Assembly: GCF_000195915.1 (NCBI RefSeq)
Contig: NC_002578.1
Location: 1,483,644 to 1,547,643, forward strand
Length of the DNA stretch: 64,000 nt
Reading direction: 5' to 3'
Source: Thermoplasma acidophilum DSM 1728
GTDB taxonomy: Archaea; Thermoplasmatota; Thermoplasmata; Thermoplasmatales; Thermoplasmataceae
Shown in pieces: positions 1 through 8,130 of this stretch. How positions within the stretch are numbered: the stretch's first letter is position 1; each line of letters starts with the position of its first letter. The position numbers and the translations under genes were made by a program. The notes under the pieces are model-generated. The model did not search any database and was not told where the DNA came from. It saw only the letters and a list, made by a program, of their open reading frames with translations.

Positions 1-416
1 GATACGCACTGGTGCTGAGCAGATGGGACGATATCAGGAACGATCTTTTCAGGATACAGAACGATCTCTTCGTTTTGGGTGAGGATGTATCAACCGGCGG
101 AAAGGGTAGGACAGTAACGAGGGAGATGATAGACTATCTCGAAGCCCGCGTGAAGGAGATGAAGGCAGAGATCGGAAAGATAGAGCTTTTCGTTGTGCCT
201 GGCGGTTCGATAGAATCCGCCTCGCTCCACATGGCACGTGCTGTTTCGAGGAGGCTTGAGAGGAGGATAGTTGCGGCGTCTAAACTCACGGAGATCAACA
301 AGAACGTTCTGATATATGCCAACAGGCTCTCATCGATACTATTCATGCACGCATTGCTTTCCAACAAGAGGCTGAACATACCAGAGAAGATATGGAGCAT
401 ACACCGCGTCTCATAA
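1..416 (+). CDS. Cob(I)alamin adenosyltransferase, PduO type (5' end cut by window)
   Basis: Only the C-terminal part of about 137 residues is present; the reading frame is already open at the left edge and no true start lies in the window. The stretch has the all-helical PduO-type signatures: an IQNDLFVLG motif near the left end, a helix with ARAVSRRLERR, and a later YANRLSSILF motif that in this family packs around ATP and the corrinoid. The enzyme transfers the adenosyl group of ATP to cob(I)alamin, making adenosylcobalamin in the cytosol. The family is usually about 175 to 190 residues, so about 40 to 50 are missing upstream. A useful consumer is encoded in the same window: the B12-dependent ribonucleotide reductase at 38746-41052. 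The gene runs towards the dihydrolipoamide dehydrogenase gene. Confidence 0.88.
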   Translation, partial: YALVLSRWDDIRNDLFRIQNDLFVLGEDVSTGGKGRTVTREMIDYLEARVKEMKAEIGKIELFVVPGGSIESASLHMARAVSRRLERRIVAASKLTEINKNVLIYANRLSSILFMHALLSNKRLNIPEKIWSIHRVS

Positions 417-473
417 TCCAGACTTTTCAGTAAAATGATGTATTATTCAGGAAATGAAAGTTATGATCTTCTC

Positions 474-482
474 AGATTTTTT
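474..482 (+). terminator. T-run after the adenosyltransferase gene
   Basis: A T6 run in the 90-base gap between two convergent genes. Archaeal termination commonly uses T-rich stretches, so it could end the rightward transcript. The neighbouring A-run makes it usable from the other side as well. Inferred from base composition only. Confidence 0.35.
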
Positions 483-506
483 AAAAATGGAATAAAATGA
501 GATGGT

Positions 507-1817
507 TCAAATTTTGAAGTGCAGGGGCTTTCCGTAGGCTTCTTCTGCAGTCTCCTTGACGCCCTCGCTGACGGTCGGATGCGGGTGTATGGTCAGCCCT
601 ATGTCCATTGCCATCAGCCCGGATTCAACCGCAAGGGACAGTTCGCTTATCAGCTCGCTTGCGTGAGGTGCGGCAAGGCCGGCACCTGTTACGATGCCCT
701 TCTCATCGTAGTATATATTGAATGTTCCGATGCTCTCGTTCATGGTAAGCGATCTCCCGTTTGCTGCAACCGGAAATCTGGTTGACTTCGCTGACTTCGA
801 TCCGGTGTACGCTATCTCAGGATCAGAGTATATGACGTATGGCATGGCCCTGTATTCTACTACGCTGTCCATGCCGCATATGTTGTCCGCAGCAATATCC
901 GCGTCGTAATATGCCTTGTGCGCAAGCATGGGCTGCCCGGACACGTCGCCTATGGCGTAAACGTTCGGCACGCTTGTGCGCTTGTGCGCGTCCGTCTTTA
1001 TGAAGCGCCCGTCCATCTCCAGCTTCAAGTTCTCGAGGCCGAATCCCTCCGTATTGGGTACCCTTCCAACGGTCATGAGGACCTTCTCGGCCTCTACGTA
1101 CTCTCCGCCCTCCATGTTCACCCTTATCTTATCGCCGTGCTGCGTGTTCAGAACCTTCTTGCCGGTCATAACTCGGACGCCGAGCTGGGACAGCCTCCTC
1201 TCAACATGCCTTACAAGCTCCTGATCCGTGCCGGGAAGTATGCTGGGCATCATCTCAATTATTGTCACCTTGGATCCGAGCTTCGCAAGCGCCGTCCCAA
1301 TCTCAACCCCTATGTAGCCGCCGCCTATTATGGCCGTTGACTCCGGTATGTGATCGAGATCGAGCACTTCCCTGTTGTACATCACATCGTCGATGCCCTT
1401 TATCCTGACCGGCTTGGAACCGGTGGCTATGACCAGGTTCTTTCCCTCGATCACCTTCTCCCCTATTTTAACATGGGTTGCGTCAACGATGTAAGCTTCG
1501 CCCCTTATGACGTCGACGCCATAACCCTTGCAGAGCGTTTCCACGCCGCCGGTCAGCCTGTTGATCATGGACCACTTCCATTCCTGCCATTTCTTCATGT
1601 CTATGGAATAGTTCAGGGATACGCCTGGCATCTCCCTGAGGTAGTTTATCGAGTTTGCGAGTTCTATCAGTGCTTTTGATGGTATGCAGCCGTAGTTAAG
1701 GCATTCACCGCCAATCTTGTCCTTTTCGATGAGAGCGACCTTCTTCTGCCTCTGGCCCAGGCGTATGGCCGCTGCATAGCCTCCCGGGCCGGAACCTATT
1801 ATTATTGCATCGTACAT
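507..1817 (-). CDS. lpdA: Dihydrolipoamide dehydrogenase (E3)
   Basis: A 436-residue flavoprotein that reoxidises the dihydrolipoyl group of E2 with NAD. The N-terminal FAD-binding GSGPGG motif starts near residue 9. The redox disulfide pair is Cys39 and Cys44 in GGECLNYGC. A second Rossmann motif (GGGYIG) for NAD lies near residue 165, and the C-terminal interface domain carries the HPHPTVSE motif, giving the His413/Glu418 pair expected for the family. Length is slightly short of the usual 460 to 475. It is the last gene of a four-gene operon, starting 1 base after the E2 stop codon, so it should be co-transcribed and translated with the complex. Confidence 0.96.
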   Translation of the reverse strand: MYDAIIIGSGPGGYAAAIRLGQRQKKVALIEKDKIGGECLNYGCIPSKALIELANSINYLREMPGVSLNYSIDMKKWQEWKWSMINRLTGGVETLCKGYGVDVIRGEAYIVDATHVKIGEKVIEGKNLVIATGSKPVRIKGIDDVMYNREVLDLDHIPESTAIIGGGYIGVEIGTALAKLGSKVTIIEMMPSILPGTDQELVRHVERRLSQLGVRVMTGKKVLNTQHGDKIRVNMEGGEYVEAEKVLMTVGRVPNTEGFGLENLKLEMDGRFIKTDAHKRTSVPNVYAIGDVSGQPMLAHKAYYDADIAADNICGMDSVVEYRAMPYVIYSDPEIAYTGSKSAKSTRFPVAANGRSLTMNESIGTFNIYYDEKGIVTGAGLAAPHASELISELSLAVESGLMAMDIGLTIHPHPTVSEGVKETAEEAYGKPLHFKI

Positions 1818-1818
1818 A

Positions 1819-3021
1819 TCAGATCTCGTAGATTATAGCGTTCGGATCCTCAATAACCTTTTTCAGATCCACGATGAACCTGGTTGCAACCGCTCCGTCT
1901 ATGAGCCTGTGGTCACAGGACAGCGATAGGTACATGTATTTCCGCCCCTCTCTTTCCAGGATCCGGTGCACACCCAGTATTGCGACCTCAGGATAGTTGA
2001 TTATTGGCGTGGACATTATGCCCCCTATTGTGCCAACGTTGGTTATGGTGAACGTTGAATCCTGGACTTCATCCAGCTGCAGCTTGTTCTCGCGTGCCCT
2101 GCTTGCCTTGTCCGATATCTCTGCAGATATCTCCACCATGCTCTTTCTATCAGCATCCTTTATGACGAAGACGTTCAGGCCGTCCGGCGTGTCAACCGCT
2201 ATGCCTATGTTGTAGTATTTCTTCAGTATGTAAACTCTGCGCGTTTCATCGTAAATTGCGTTGAGGTATGGATACTGCTTCAGGATAGATGGCACGATCC
2301 TTGCCAGAAAGCCCGTGACGGTGACCTTCCTGTTCCTGGCCTTCGCGGAATCCAGAATCGAAACCATGGATGTGACGTCGACTTCCTCCATCACCGTGAA
2401 ATGGGGCATGATCTGCTTTGCCTTCGTCATCTTGTCGAATATTATCCGCCTCAGGCCATGCATCTCCAGGATCTCTTCTCTCCCAGGTGCAGGCTTCTGG
2501 GCCGGGATCTGCGGCGCCGTGTGCACGGCCTCCGCTTTTCCAGCGGATGGGGCTGGCGATGGTGCAGGCGACTTCATGTACCTCTCCAGATCGTCAAGCG
2601 TCACGCGCCCACCCTCTCCGGTGCCTCCCACCTTCGAGAGGTCTATTCCGTTCTCCCTCGCTATTCTCCTAACTGCAGGGCTTGCAAGCACATGCCCGGA
2701 TACCTCCGGCAGGGGCACCTGCTTGACCTCTGCAACCTGAACCGTGCTTTCGGCACGGCCGGCAGGCTGCTGTACCGGAGCCTCTTCACCGGTATCGATC
2801 TGCAGGAGGGTAGAACCCACAGGGACAACCTGGCCCTCCCTGTAGAGTATCTTCACTATCTTTCCCCTGACGGGCGACGGTATCTTCACTGTGACCTTGT
2901 CCGTCATAACCTCAACAAGGTCCTGATCCTTCTCCACCATGTCGCCTTCCTTGACATCCCATCTGACTATCTCGCCCTCTGTTACCCCCTCACCTATGTC
3001 TGGCAGTTTGAATTCGTACAT
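1819..3021 (-). CDS. 2-oxoacid dehydrogenase complex E2, dihydrolipoyl acyltransferase
   Basis: A 400-residue core enzyme that transfers the acyl group from E1-bound thiamine diphosphate to CoA. Domain order is visible: one lipoyl domain (about residues 1-78, lipoyl lysine Lys42 in VMTDKVTVK), a proline/alanine linker, a peripheral-subunit-binding domain (about 110-150, ASPAVRRIARENG), a second proline/alanine-rich linker, then the acyltransferase domain with the DHRLIDG motif (His371, Asp375). It has a single lipoyl domain, as in branched-chain 2-oxoacid E2s. The start lies 4 bases after the E1beta stop codon. Published work on the T. acidophilum complex reported activity on branched-chain 2-oxoacids and, less, pyruvate; substrate choice cannot be read from the sequence alone. 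Confidence 0.96.
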   Translation of the reverse strand: MYEFKLPDIGEGVTEGEIVRWDVKEGDMVEKDQDLVEVMTDKVTVKIPSPVRGKIVKILYREGQVVPVGSTLLQIDTGEEAPVQQPAGRAESTVQVAEVKQVPLPEVSGHVLASPAVRRIARENGIDLSKVGGTGEGGRVTLDDLERYMKSPAPSPAPSAGKAEAVHTAPQIPAQKPAPGREEILEMHGLRRIIFDKMTKAKQIMPHFTVMEEVDVTSMVSILDSAKARNRKVTVTGFLARIVPSILKQYPYLNAIYDETRRVYILKKYYNIGIAVDTPDGLNVFVIKDADRKSMVEISAEISDKASRARENKLQLDEVQDSTFTITNVGTIGGIMSTPIINYPEVAILGVHRILEREGRKYMYLSLSCDHRLIDGAVATRFIVDLKKVIEDPNAIIYEI

Positions 3022-3025
3022 ACGA

Positions 3026-3985
3026 TCACCTGAATGACATAACCCTATCTAGAGCTGCATTTATCCTCCCTTCATTGGGCAGATAGTACTCCTCGAGCCT
3101 GTAGGGGAATGGCGTGTCCGGGCCAGTTACCCTGACGATCGGAGCGTAAAGGTACTCTATTGCGCGCTCCGATATCATTGCGGATATCTCTGCGCCAACC
3201 CCCAGCGTCCTTGGAGCCTCGTGGACTATGACCACTCTGCCCGTCTTCTTGACGGAAGATATGATCGTATCCCTGTCCATCGGCGCTATAGTGCGCAGAT
3301 CTATGACCTCAACATCGTACTTTGACTTGGACGCAACGGACATGACGGTCGGAACCATCGAACCGTAGGTCACTATTGTAACGTCATTTCCCTGCTTCAG
3401 GACGTTTGCCTTCCTGAGCGGGATGGTGTATTTCTCGTCCGGAACCTCAACCTTCTGCGCCCTGTAAAGCCTCTTTGGCTCCAGGAATATGACCGGATCT
3501 GGAGATTCTATCGCTGATATGAGGAGCCCCTTTGCATCATATGGATTTGACGGGCTTACAACTGTAAGGCCTGCCGTATGTGCGAAGTAGGCTTCGCCGC
3601 TCTGCGAGTGGTAGAGGCCACCCTTTATGCCGCCACCGACTGGAGTGCGCAGAACCAGCGGGACGGTGTAATCGCCTCCTGACCTGTAGCGAATCTTCGC
3701 CATCTGGTTTATTATCTGGTCCATGGAAGTGTATATGAAATCCTGGAACTGTATCTCCGGAATCGGCTTGAGACCGTTAACGGCCATTCCAATAGCCATT
3801 CCGACGATTCCCAGCTCAGAAAGCGGAGTGTCTATCACACGCTGTGGCCCGTACTTCGCCTGTAGGCCATCCGTGACCCTGAAGACACCTCCATCCCTGC
3901 CTACGTCCTCTCCGAGTATTATTACGCTGTCATCCTCGGACATCTTGAGATCCATTGCACTGTTCAGTGCCTGAACCATGTTCAT
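3026..3985 (-). CDS. 2-oxoacid dehydrogenase E1 beta subunit
   Basis: A 319-residue subunit of the thiamine-diphosphate-dependent decarboxylase (alpha2beta2 E1). It shows the family start (ALNSAMDLKMSEDDSVIILGEDVG), the conserved EIQFQDFIY segment and a C-terminal transketolase-type domain with HEAPRTLGVGAEI. It overlaps the E1alpha stop codon by 4 bases (ATGA), so the two subunits are probably made by coupled translation in equal amounts. Family: BkdB/PdhB type. Confidence 0.95.
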   Translation of the reverse strand: MNMVQALNSAMDLKMSEDDSVIILGEDVGRDGGVFRVTDGLQAKYGPQRVIDTPLSELGIVGMAIGMAVNGLKPIPEIQFQDFIYTSMDQIINQMAKIRYRSGGDYTVPLVLRTPVGGGIKGGLYHSQSGEAYFAHTAGLTVVSPSNPYDAKGLLISAIESPDPVIFLEPKRLYRAQKVEVPDEKYTIPLRKANVLKQGNDVTIVTYGSMVPTVMSVASKSKYDVEVIDLRTIAPMDRDTIISSVKKTGRVVIVHEAPRTLGVGAEISAMISERAIEYLYAPIVRVTGPDTPFPYRLEEYYLPNEGRINAALDRVMSFR

Positions 3986-4995
3986 CTGCGTAGTATCTCA
4001 CCCCTCTCCTCTTCAATTGCCCATGTGATCTCGGAATAGACGTCATCAAACATCGTCTCAGGATCTGGAGCAGGTATCTTGAGGCGCTCCTCGAACTTCT
4101 CATCGATCATCTTCTTTGATTCGTCCTTGATCTTGTCGATCTCCGCCTGGTTGAGGTATCCTCCGCTGATCATCAGCTTCTCCGCTATGACAAGCGGATC
4201 AAGATCGCTGTTCTCCTGCACCTCGTTCTTGCGGTACTTGCTGGGATCGTCCGATGTTGAATGCGGCCCCATCCTGTAGCTTCTCGCCTCCACCAGAATC
4301 GGATTTCCAGATCTGGCGTACTCGACCGCGTCCTTGACCGTCCTGTAGGTCTTTATGAAATCGTTTCCGTCCACGTAGACGCCCTTCATGCCATATGCTT
4401 CGGCCTTCTTGTATATTTCAGCCTTGGTCTGCTTCTCAACGGGCAGGGATATGGCCCATCCGTTGTTCTCGCAGAGGAATACCACCGGAAGGTCGAAGAC
4501 GGCTGCAAAGTTCATGGCCGCATGGAAATCCGGGGTCGAAGTACCGCCATCTCCGAACGTTGTTATCACGATGCCTTCCTGCTTTCTGTATTTCTTGGCA
4601 TAGGCTGCGCCAACGGCAAGCGGCAGGTTGGTGGCTACCGGGCTGGGAACTGACATGAAGTTTATCTCCTTCGCACTGTAGTGGCTGGGCATCTGCCTGC
4701 CCTTGGCACTGTCCTCGGCGTTTCCCATTATCTGATCGAATATCTTCTCTATTGGATGCCCCAGGTAAATGAGCATCGTCACGTCGCGGTAATAGCCGTA
4801 GACACTGTCCTCCTTTGACAGCGCCATGGCAGCTCCGGCCTGCGTGGCTTCCTGCCCCATCATGGGCGTGTAGAAACCGACCAGGCCCTGCCTCTGGGCC
4901 GTTATGATCTTCTTGTCAAAATACCTCCCAAGCACCATGGATGTAAAACCTCTTACGATGAGGTTTTTCTCATCCTGATCCAGAACTTCCGTCAT
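3982..4995 (-). CDS. 2-oxoacid dehydrogenase E1 alpha subunit
   Basis: First gene of the E1alpha-E1beta-E2-E3 operon, 337 residues from the ATG at 4995. It carries the thiamine-diphosphate motif GDGGTSTPDFHAAMNF ending in the double asparagine of CENNGWAI, and the HSTSDDPSKYR loop that is the regulatory phosphorylation loop in animal enzymes. The frame stays open to a further start at 5031, but the 4995 ATG is chosen because it has a GAGGGTG Shine-Dalgarno-like sequence just upstream and matches the family's N-terminal length. E1 decarboxylates the 2-oxoacid and reductively acylates the lipoyl group of E2. A 234-base upstream gap with AT-rich boxes provides the promoter. Confidence 0.95.
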   Translation of the reverse strand: MTEVLDQDEKNLIVRGFTSMVLGRYFDKKIITAQRQGLVGFYTPMMGQEATQAGAAMALSKEDSVYGYYRDVTMLIYLGHPIEKIFDQIMGNAEDSAKGRQMPSHYSAKEINFMSVPSPVATNLPLAVGAAYAKKYRKQEGIVITTFGDGGTSTPDFHAAMNFAAVFDLPVVFLCENNGWAISLPVEKQTKAEIYKKAEAYGMKGVYVDGNDFIKTYRTVKDAVEYARSGNPILVEARSYRMGPHSTSDDPSKYRKNEVQENSDLDPLVIAEKLMISGGYLNQAEIDKIKDESKKMIDEKFEERLKIPAPDPETMFDDVYSEITWAIEEERGEILRR

Positions 4996-5100
4996 ACAAA
5001 CACCCTCATGAAACCATGCAGAGCATGACAATTGCTAACGCGATGGTGAAAAATTTTCGAAGGGCTAATGTGACTCTTTGCTTTGCTCTGCACGGGTAAT

Positions 5101-5165
5101 AATGATTATTAAGTATTTATTACTATTCATTTTAAATCCCACATATATGAATGAAATTAAAAATA
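5101..5165 (-). promoter_or_regulatory. AT-rich promoter region of the 2-oxoacid dehydrogenase operon
   Basis: The E1alpha/map gap holds several TATA-like runs on the minus strand (for example AATAAATACTTAAT at about 5107-5121). A box there would give a leader of about 90 bases before the ATG, long for this genome, where many genes look leaderless. Inferred from base composition and position. Confidence 0.45.
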
Positions 5166-5191
5166 AATAAATGATATCATCGAATACGATC

Positions 5192-5208
5192 AAGAATTTG
5201 AAATTCTT
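5192..5208. promoter_or_regulatory. Perfect 17-bp palindrome between map and the dehydrogenase operon
   Basis: AAGAATTT at 5192-5199 and AAATTCTT at 5201-5208 form an 8-bp inverted repeat around a single G. It lies about 85 bp upstream of the proposed TATA run of the dehydrogenase operon and just after the map stop codon. It may be an operator or part of the end of the map transcript. Confidence 0.35.
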
Positions 5209-5229
5209 AACACGAATTGAAGAATAGTT

Positions 5230-6102
5230 TCATCTGGTCGTAACGATGACCTCGTCGTTCAGCACGATCATCGTGTGCTCAAACTGCGCTATGAATGCAC
5301 CGTTGTGTTCCTTCAGCACCGGGAATGAGTAGAGTTCCTTAGAAGCCATCATCCTCTTTATGTAAGACTTTGGATCCTCAACTAGGCCCTCAAGCCACCT
5401 CTCCGCGAACGGAAGTTTGTTGAAGTTCCTGTATATGATCTCATCCTCACGCGGCTTTGGCCTGTCGATCATGTAAATGTTTCCTGGCTGGCCCTCGTGG
5501 ATCATGCCGATGCCCGTCGATGCGAACGGTTCTATGGCTATTGCATGATCCGGTTGGAGCCTGACAACATTTCCGTCATCGTAATTCGGTATGAATATGG
5601 ATGCATGCAGGTCGTAGCGTTCCACGCCATGCCCACCCAGGTTCCGCACTGGCTTGAAACCATATGAACTTATCACCTCGGCTATTCTGCGCCCTATTTC
5701 ATTGACGCTCTTCATCGGCCTTACCAACTCGATCGCGGCATTGAGGGCCTGCCTGGCCGCATCTATAAGATCAGAATGCTTACCCTGCTCGCCAACCTCC
5801 ACCGTGATCGCAGTATCTGACATGTAGCCATCTATATGGGCACCGAAGTCCACCTTAACAACATCCCCTGTTTTAAACGTCTTCTTGTCATTTATTGCAG
5901 GGGTGTAGTGCGCTGCGTCGTTGTTTATGGACAGGTTGACGGGAAACGCGGGCAGCGCACCCTCATCTTTTACAAACTTTTCCATCGCATTTGCCACGTC
6001 AAGGAGCCTGGCCCCTGGTTCTATCATGCTGGCCCCAATTTCAAGGGCTTTCTTTCCAATCCTCCCAGCTTCAAGGTACTTTCGTTTAATTTCAGCATCC
6101 AT
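5230..6102 (-). CDS. map: Methionine aminopeptidase, type II
   Basis: A 290-residue cytosolic metallopeptidase that removes the initiator methionine. Metal ligands fit the pita-bread fold: KVDFGAHIDGYMSDTA (two Asp), GGHGVERYDLH (His), AIEPFAS (Glu) and a C-terminal QFEHTMIV (Glu). Length and the long insertion between the His and Glu motifs match archaeal type II enzymes. The ATG at 6102 is preferred to the GTG at 6111 because a GGGTGA ribosome-binding sequence sits 5 bases upstream of it. That ribosome site overlaps the stop codon of the upstream gene, so the two genes are probably co-transcribed and translationally coupled. Confidence 0.96.
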   Translation of the reverse strand: MDAEIKRKYLEAGRIGKKALEIGASMIEPGARLLDVANAMEKFVKDEGALPAFPVNLSINNDAAHYTPAINDKKTFKTGDVVKVDFGAHIDGYMSDTAITVEVGEQGKHSDLIDAARQALNAAIELVRPMKSVNEIGRRIAEVISSYGFKPVRNLGGHGVERYDLHASIFIPNYDDGNVVRLQPDHAIAIEPFASTGIGMIHEGQPGNIYMIDRPKPREDEIIYRNFNKLPFAERWLEGLVEDPKSYIKRMMASKELYSFPVLKEHNGAFIAQFEHTMIVLNDEVIVTTR

Positions 6103-6107
6103 GATAT

Positions 6108-6788
6108 TCACCCAAGTATTTTCAGCCTGTACACGGATGGCTCGACGGCAGAGTATACGCTGATGGATCTTTCTAAATCCGATCGCAGCGTTGTGAGCCT
6201 GTGCCTGTATATGCCTATTATCCTCTTCATCGTTTTCTCATCATAGTAATTGCTTTTCCGGGATATTATCTCTGCAGATACTTCTGGATTTCTGGCTATG
6301 AATTCTATGCCCTTCTGGTATTGATCTAGAACCGATCTGAATGACTGATCACGGGCAGCTATTAAACAGGAAGCTGCATATATCCCGAGGCGTTCAGCAA
6401 ATTCCGCATAGCTTATACCAACCTGCACCTCATTCCCGACGAGGCCCATATGGCCCTCTTCTGCCATTTTAACCACGGTGTCGGGATCGGTGTTTATGAC
6501 CTGCCCGGATATCGATCTGGCTATGATCCTGGCATTGTAGTCGGCCAGCGTGCCCTTTCTCACTGTGTATATAGTCTTCGAATCGGTATTCCCTATTATG
6601 GAATACATGTCGATGAAGACCCCTGCAATGATCCCCATGCCGTATTTAGCGATGTTGGTTATCGAATCCAGGACGACGTCAAAACTGCCATCTTCCGAAC
6701 ATGTATTGTGAAGGCCTATATCCTCGTATTCTGATATCACCAGAAGCGGAAATGATACAGGTCCAGCAAATGGTGCACCGATTTTCAT
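6108..6788 (-). CDS. Uncharacterised protein, resembles DUF3834 / binding-protein fold
   Basis: A 226-residue protein from the ATG at 6788. The sequence from MKIGAPFAGPVSFPLLV onward resembles a small substrate-binding-protein-like family (I recall DUF3834, restricted to Thermoplasmata and relatives), with no signal peptide or membrane segment visible. The ATG at 6788 is chosen because a TTTATAAATA box lies 27 bp upstream, which fits a leaderless transcript; the frame remains open to 6881. It ends within the ribosome-binding site of map. No enzyme motif could be identified; the family name is from memory and a role in amine or ligand sensing is only a guess. Confidence 0.7.
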   Translation of the reverse strand: MKIGAPFAGPVSFPLLVISEYEDIGLHNTCSEDGSFDVVLDSITNIAKYGMGIIAGVFIDMYSIIGNTDSKTIYTVRKGTLADYNARIIARSISGQVINTDPDTVVKMAEEGHMGLVGNEVQVGISYAEFAERLGIYAASCLIAARDQSFRSVLDQYQKGIEFIARNPEVSAEIISRKSNYYDEKTMKRIIGIYRHRLTTLRSDLERSISVYSAVEPSVYRLKILG

Positions 6789-6809
6789 ATGGCAGTCAAT
6801 TGCAATATC

Positions 6810-6822
6810 ATTTATAAATAAG
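6810..6822 (-). promoter_or_regulatory. TATA box of the DUF3834-like/map operon
   Basis: TTTATAAATA on either strand, centred about 27 bp from the ATG at 6788; spacing predicts a leaderless or nearly leaderless mRNA and decides the start choice. Confidence 0.55.
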
Positions 6823-7044
6823 TTACATGCTTTGTGTATCCAGCATTTGGCGTAACATCTGCGTTTCTGCGGGCTGCGCATCTGTGATTAGCATTCATGC
6901 ATGCAATTGCAGCGAAAACGCTGGATCATCAATGTTCTGCTACGGACCAGTGACATCTCAATAAATATGTTCACTGGAGAAGCCCTTTTATCACATCACT
7001 AAAGCATTTGAGTTTTCCGGCTTCCCCAACCCCACAACTTTGCC

Positions 7045-7058
7045 ATAAATATAAATAC
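7045..7058 (+). promoter_or_regulatory. TATA box of the PAC2/ubiquitin-like operon
   Basis: ATAAATATAAATAC, 22 bp before the ATG at 7073 and 28 bp before the ATG at 7079. Consistent with a leaderless mRNA from one of these two starts. Confidence 0.55.
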
Positions 7059-7072
7059 AGATATTGCCTAAA

Positions 7073-7822
7073 ATGATCATGGTCAACAAAAAGGCTTCAG
7101 AGAGCCAGGTAATGGAACTTGAGAAGCGCAACTACAATAACCCCGTTGTTCTGTGCGGGTTTGCAGGATCAACTCCAACCGGTGTCCTTGCAGCGAGTTA
7201 CATAGTTGAAACACTCGGAATGCACCAGGTTGCGCACCTGATATCGCAGCACATTCCGCCAGTGGCCGTATTTGTTGGCGGAAAACTGAGGCATCCATTC
7301 AGGATCTACGCTAACAATTCAAACACCGTTCTGGTTGCCATGTGCGAGGTGCCCATATCCAGCGCACATATTTATGAGATATCGAATACACTCATGAACT
7401 GGATAGACCAGGTTGGTGCAAGCGAAATCGTCATAATGGAGGGTAGCCCAGCAAATGGCATCCCCGAGGAAAGGCCTGTCTTTGCCGTTGCTGAAAAGCC
7501 AAAGCTGGACAAGTTCAAGAAGGCCGGCATACAGCCCGCTGATTCGGCCATCATTGCGGGAATGGGCGGTGGCATACTAAACGAATGCCTTGTGAGAAAG
7601 ATAACGGGCCTCTCCTTCATAACGCCGACATCGGTCGATATACCTGACCCGGGCGCAGTATTGTCGATCATCGAGGCAATCAACAAGGCGTACAATCTGA
7701 AGATAAAGACCGATCTACTCGAGGAGCAGGTAAAGGCGCTTGACGAACAGATAAAGAAGATAGAGGAGCAGTACAAGGAGCTTCAGGAAAAGCAGAAGGA
7801 ACCTCAGTCCATGTATGGATGA
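7073..7822 (+). CDS. PAC2-family proteasome-assembly-chaperone-like protein with HbYX-type tail
   Basis: A 249-residue protein of the PAC2 superfamily (archaeal PbaA/PbaB type). The core, about residues 20-205, has the GFAGSTPTGVLAA and SPANGIPEERPV segments typical of the family. It is followed by a coiled coil at about 205-243 rich in Leu, Glu and Lys. The last three residues are Met-Tyr-Gly, which fits the hydrophobic-Tyr-any (HbYX) rule used by proteasome activators such as PAN and archaeal PbaA to dock onto the 20S alpha ring. Thermoplasma is known to have a 20S proteasome but no PAN, so this protein is a candidate activator or adaptor. The gene adjoins a ubiquitin-like gene. The start may be 7073 or 7079; both fit the TATA box. 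Confidence 0.8.
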   Translation: MIMVNKKASESQVMELEKRNYNNPVVLCGFAGSTPTGVLAASYIVETLGMHQVAHLISQHIPPVAVFVGGKLRHPFRIYANNSNTVLVAMCEVPISSAHIYEISNTLMNWIDQVGASEIVIMEGSPANGIPEERPVFAVAEKPKLDKFKKAGIQPADSAIIAGMGGGILNECLVRKITGLSFITPTSVDIPDPGAVLSIIEAINKAYNLKIKTDLLEEQVKALDEQIKKIEEQYKELQEKQKEPQSMYG

Positions 7823-7827
7823 TCGCC

Positions 7828-8022
7828 ATGATCAAGGTAAGAGGCCACATCAGAAAGGAGCTAACGATAGAATCAGAAAGAAAGGTATCCGATCTGATGA
7901 AAGATCTTGGCCTGAACGAGGATGAATACGTGGTCATAGTTAACGGATCTCCCGTTCTGGGAGACCACATTGTGAAGAAAGAAGACGACGTCACCATACT
8001 CGAGGTTTTCTCTGGGGGATGA
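7828..8022 (+). CDS. Ubiquitin-like small archaeal modifier / MoaD-ThiS family protein
   Basis: A 64-residue beta-grasp protein ending in Gly-Gly (VFSGG), the tail that E1-like enzymes adenylate in MoaD, ThiS and the archaeal SAMP/Urm1 modifiers. The body (LTIESERKVSDLMKDLGL, then EYVVIVNGSPV, then VTILEVFSGG) follows the beta-grasp pattern. A start at 7819 overlaps the upstream stop (ATGA), but the ATG at 7828 has TGATC placed 3 bases ahead and fits better. It could serve in sulfur transfer for tRNA thiolation or molybdopterin, or as a protein modifier. Pairing with a proteasome-related gene favours a link with protein degradation, but this is an inference. A molybdopterin synthase large subunit (moaE) is 41 kb away, with no moaD beside it. 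Confidence 0.82.
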   Translation: MIKVRGHIRKELTIESERKVSDLMKDLGLNEDEYVVIVNGSPVLGDHIVKKEDDVTILEVFSGG

Positions 8023-8130
8023 TCAGATCGGTAATGATATGAACCTGTATATTGGTAAATACTCTGGATGATATATTATATGCAACCATTTAATTTCAGT
8101 ATGTGTTCTTTAGGGCATTGACCATCAAGG

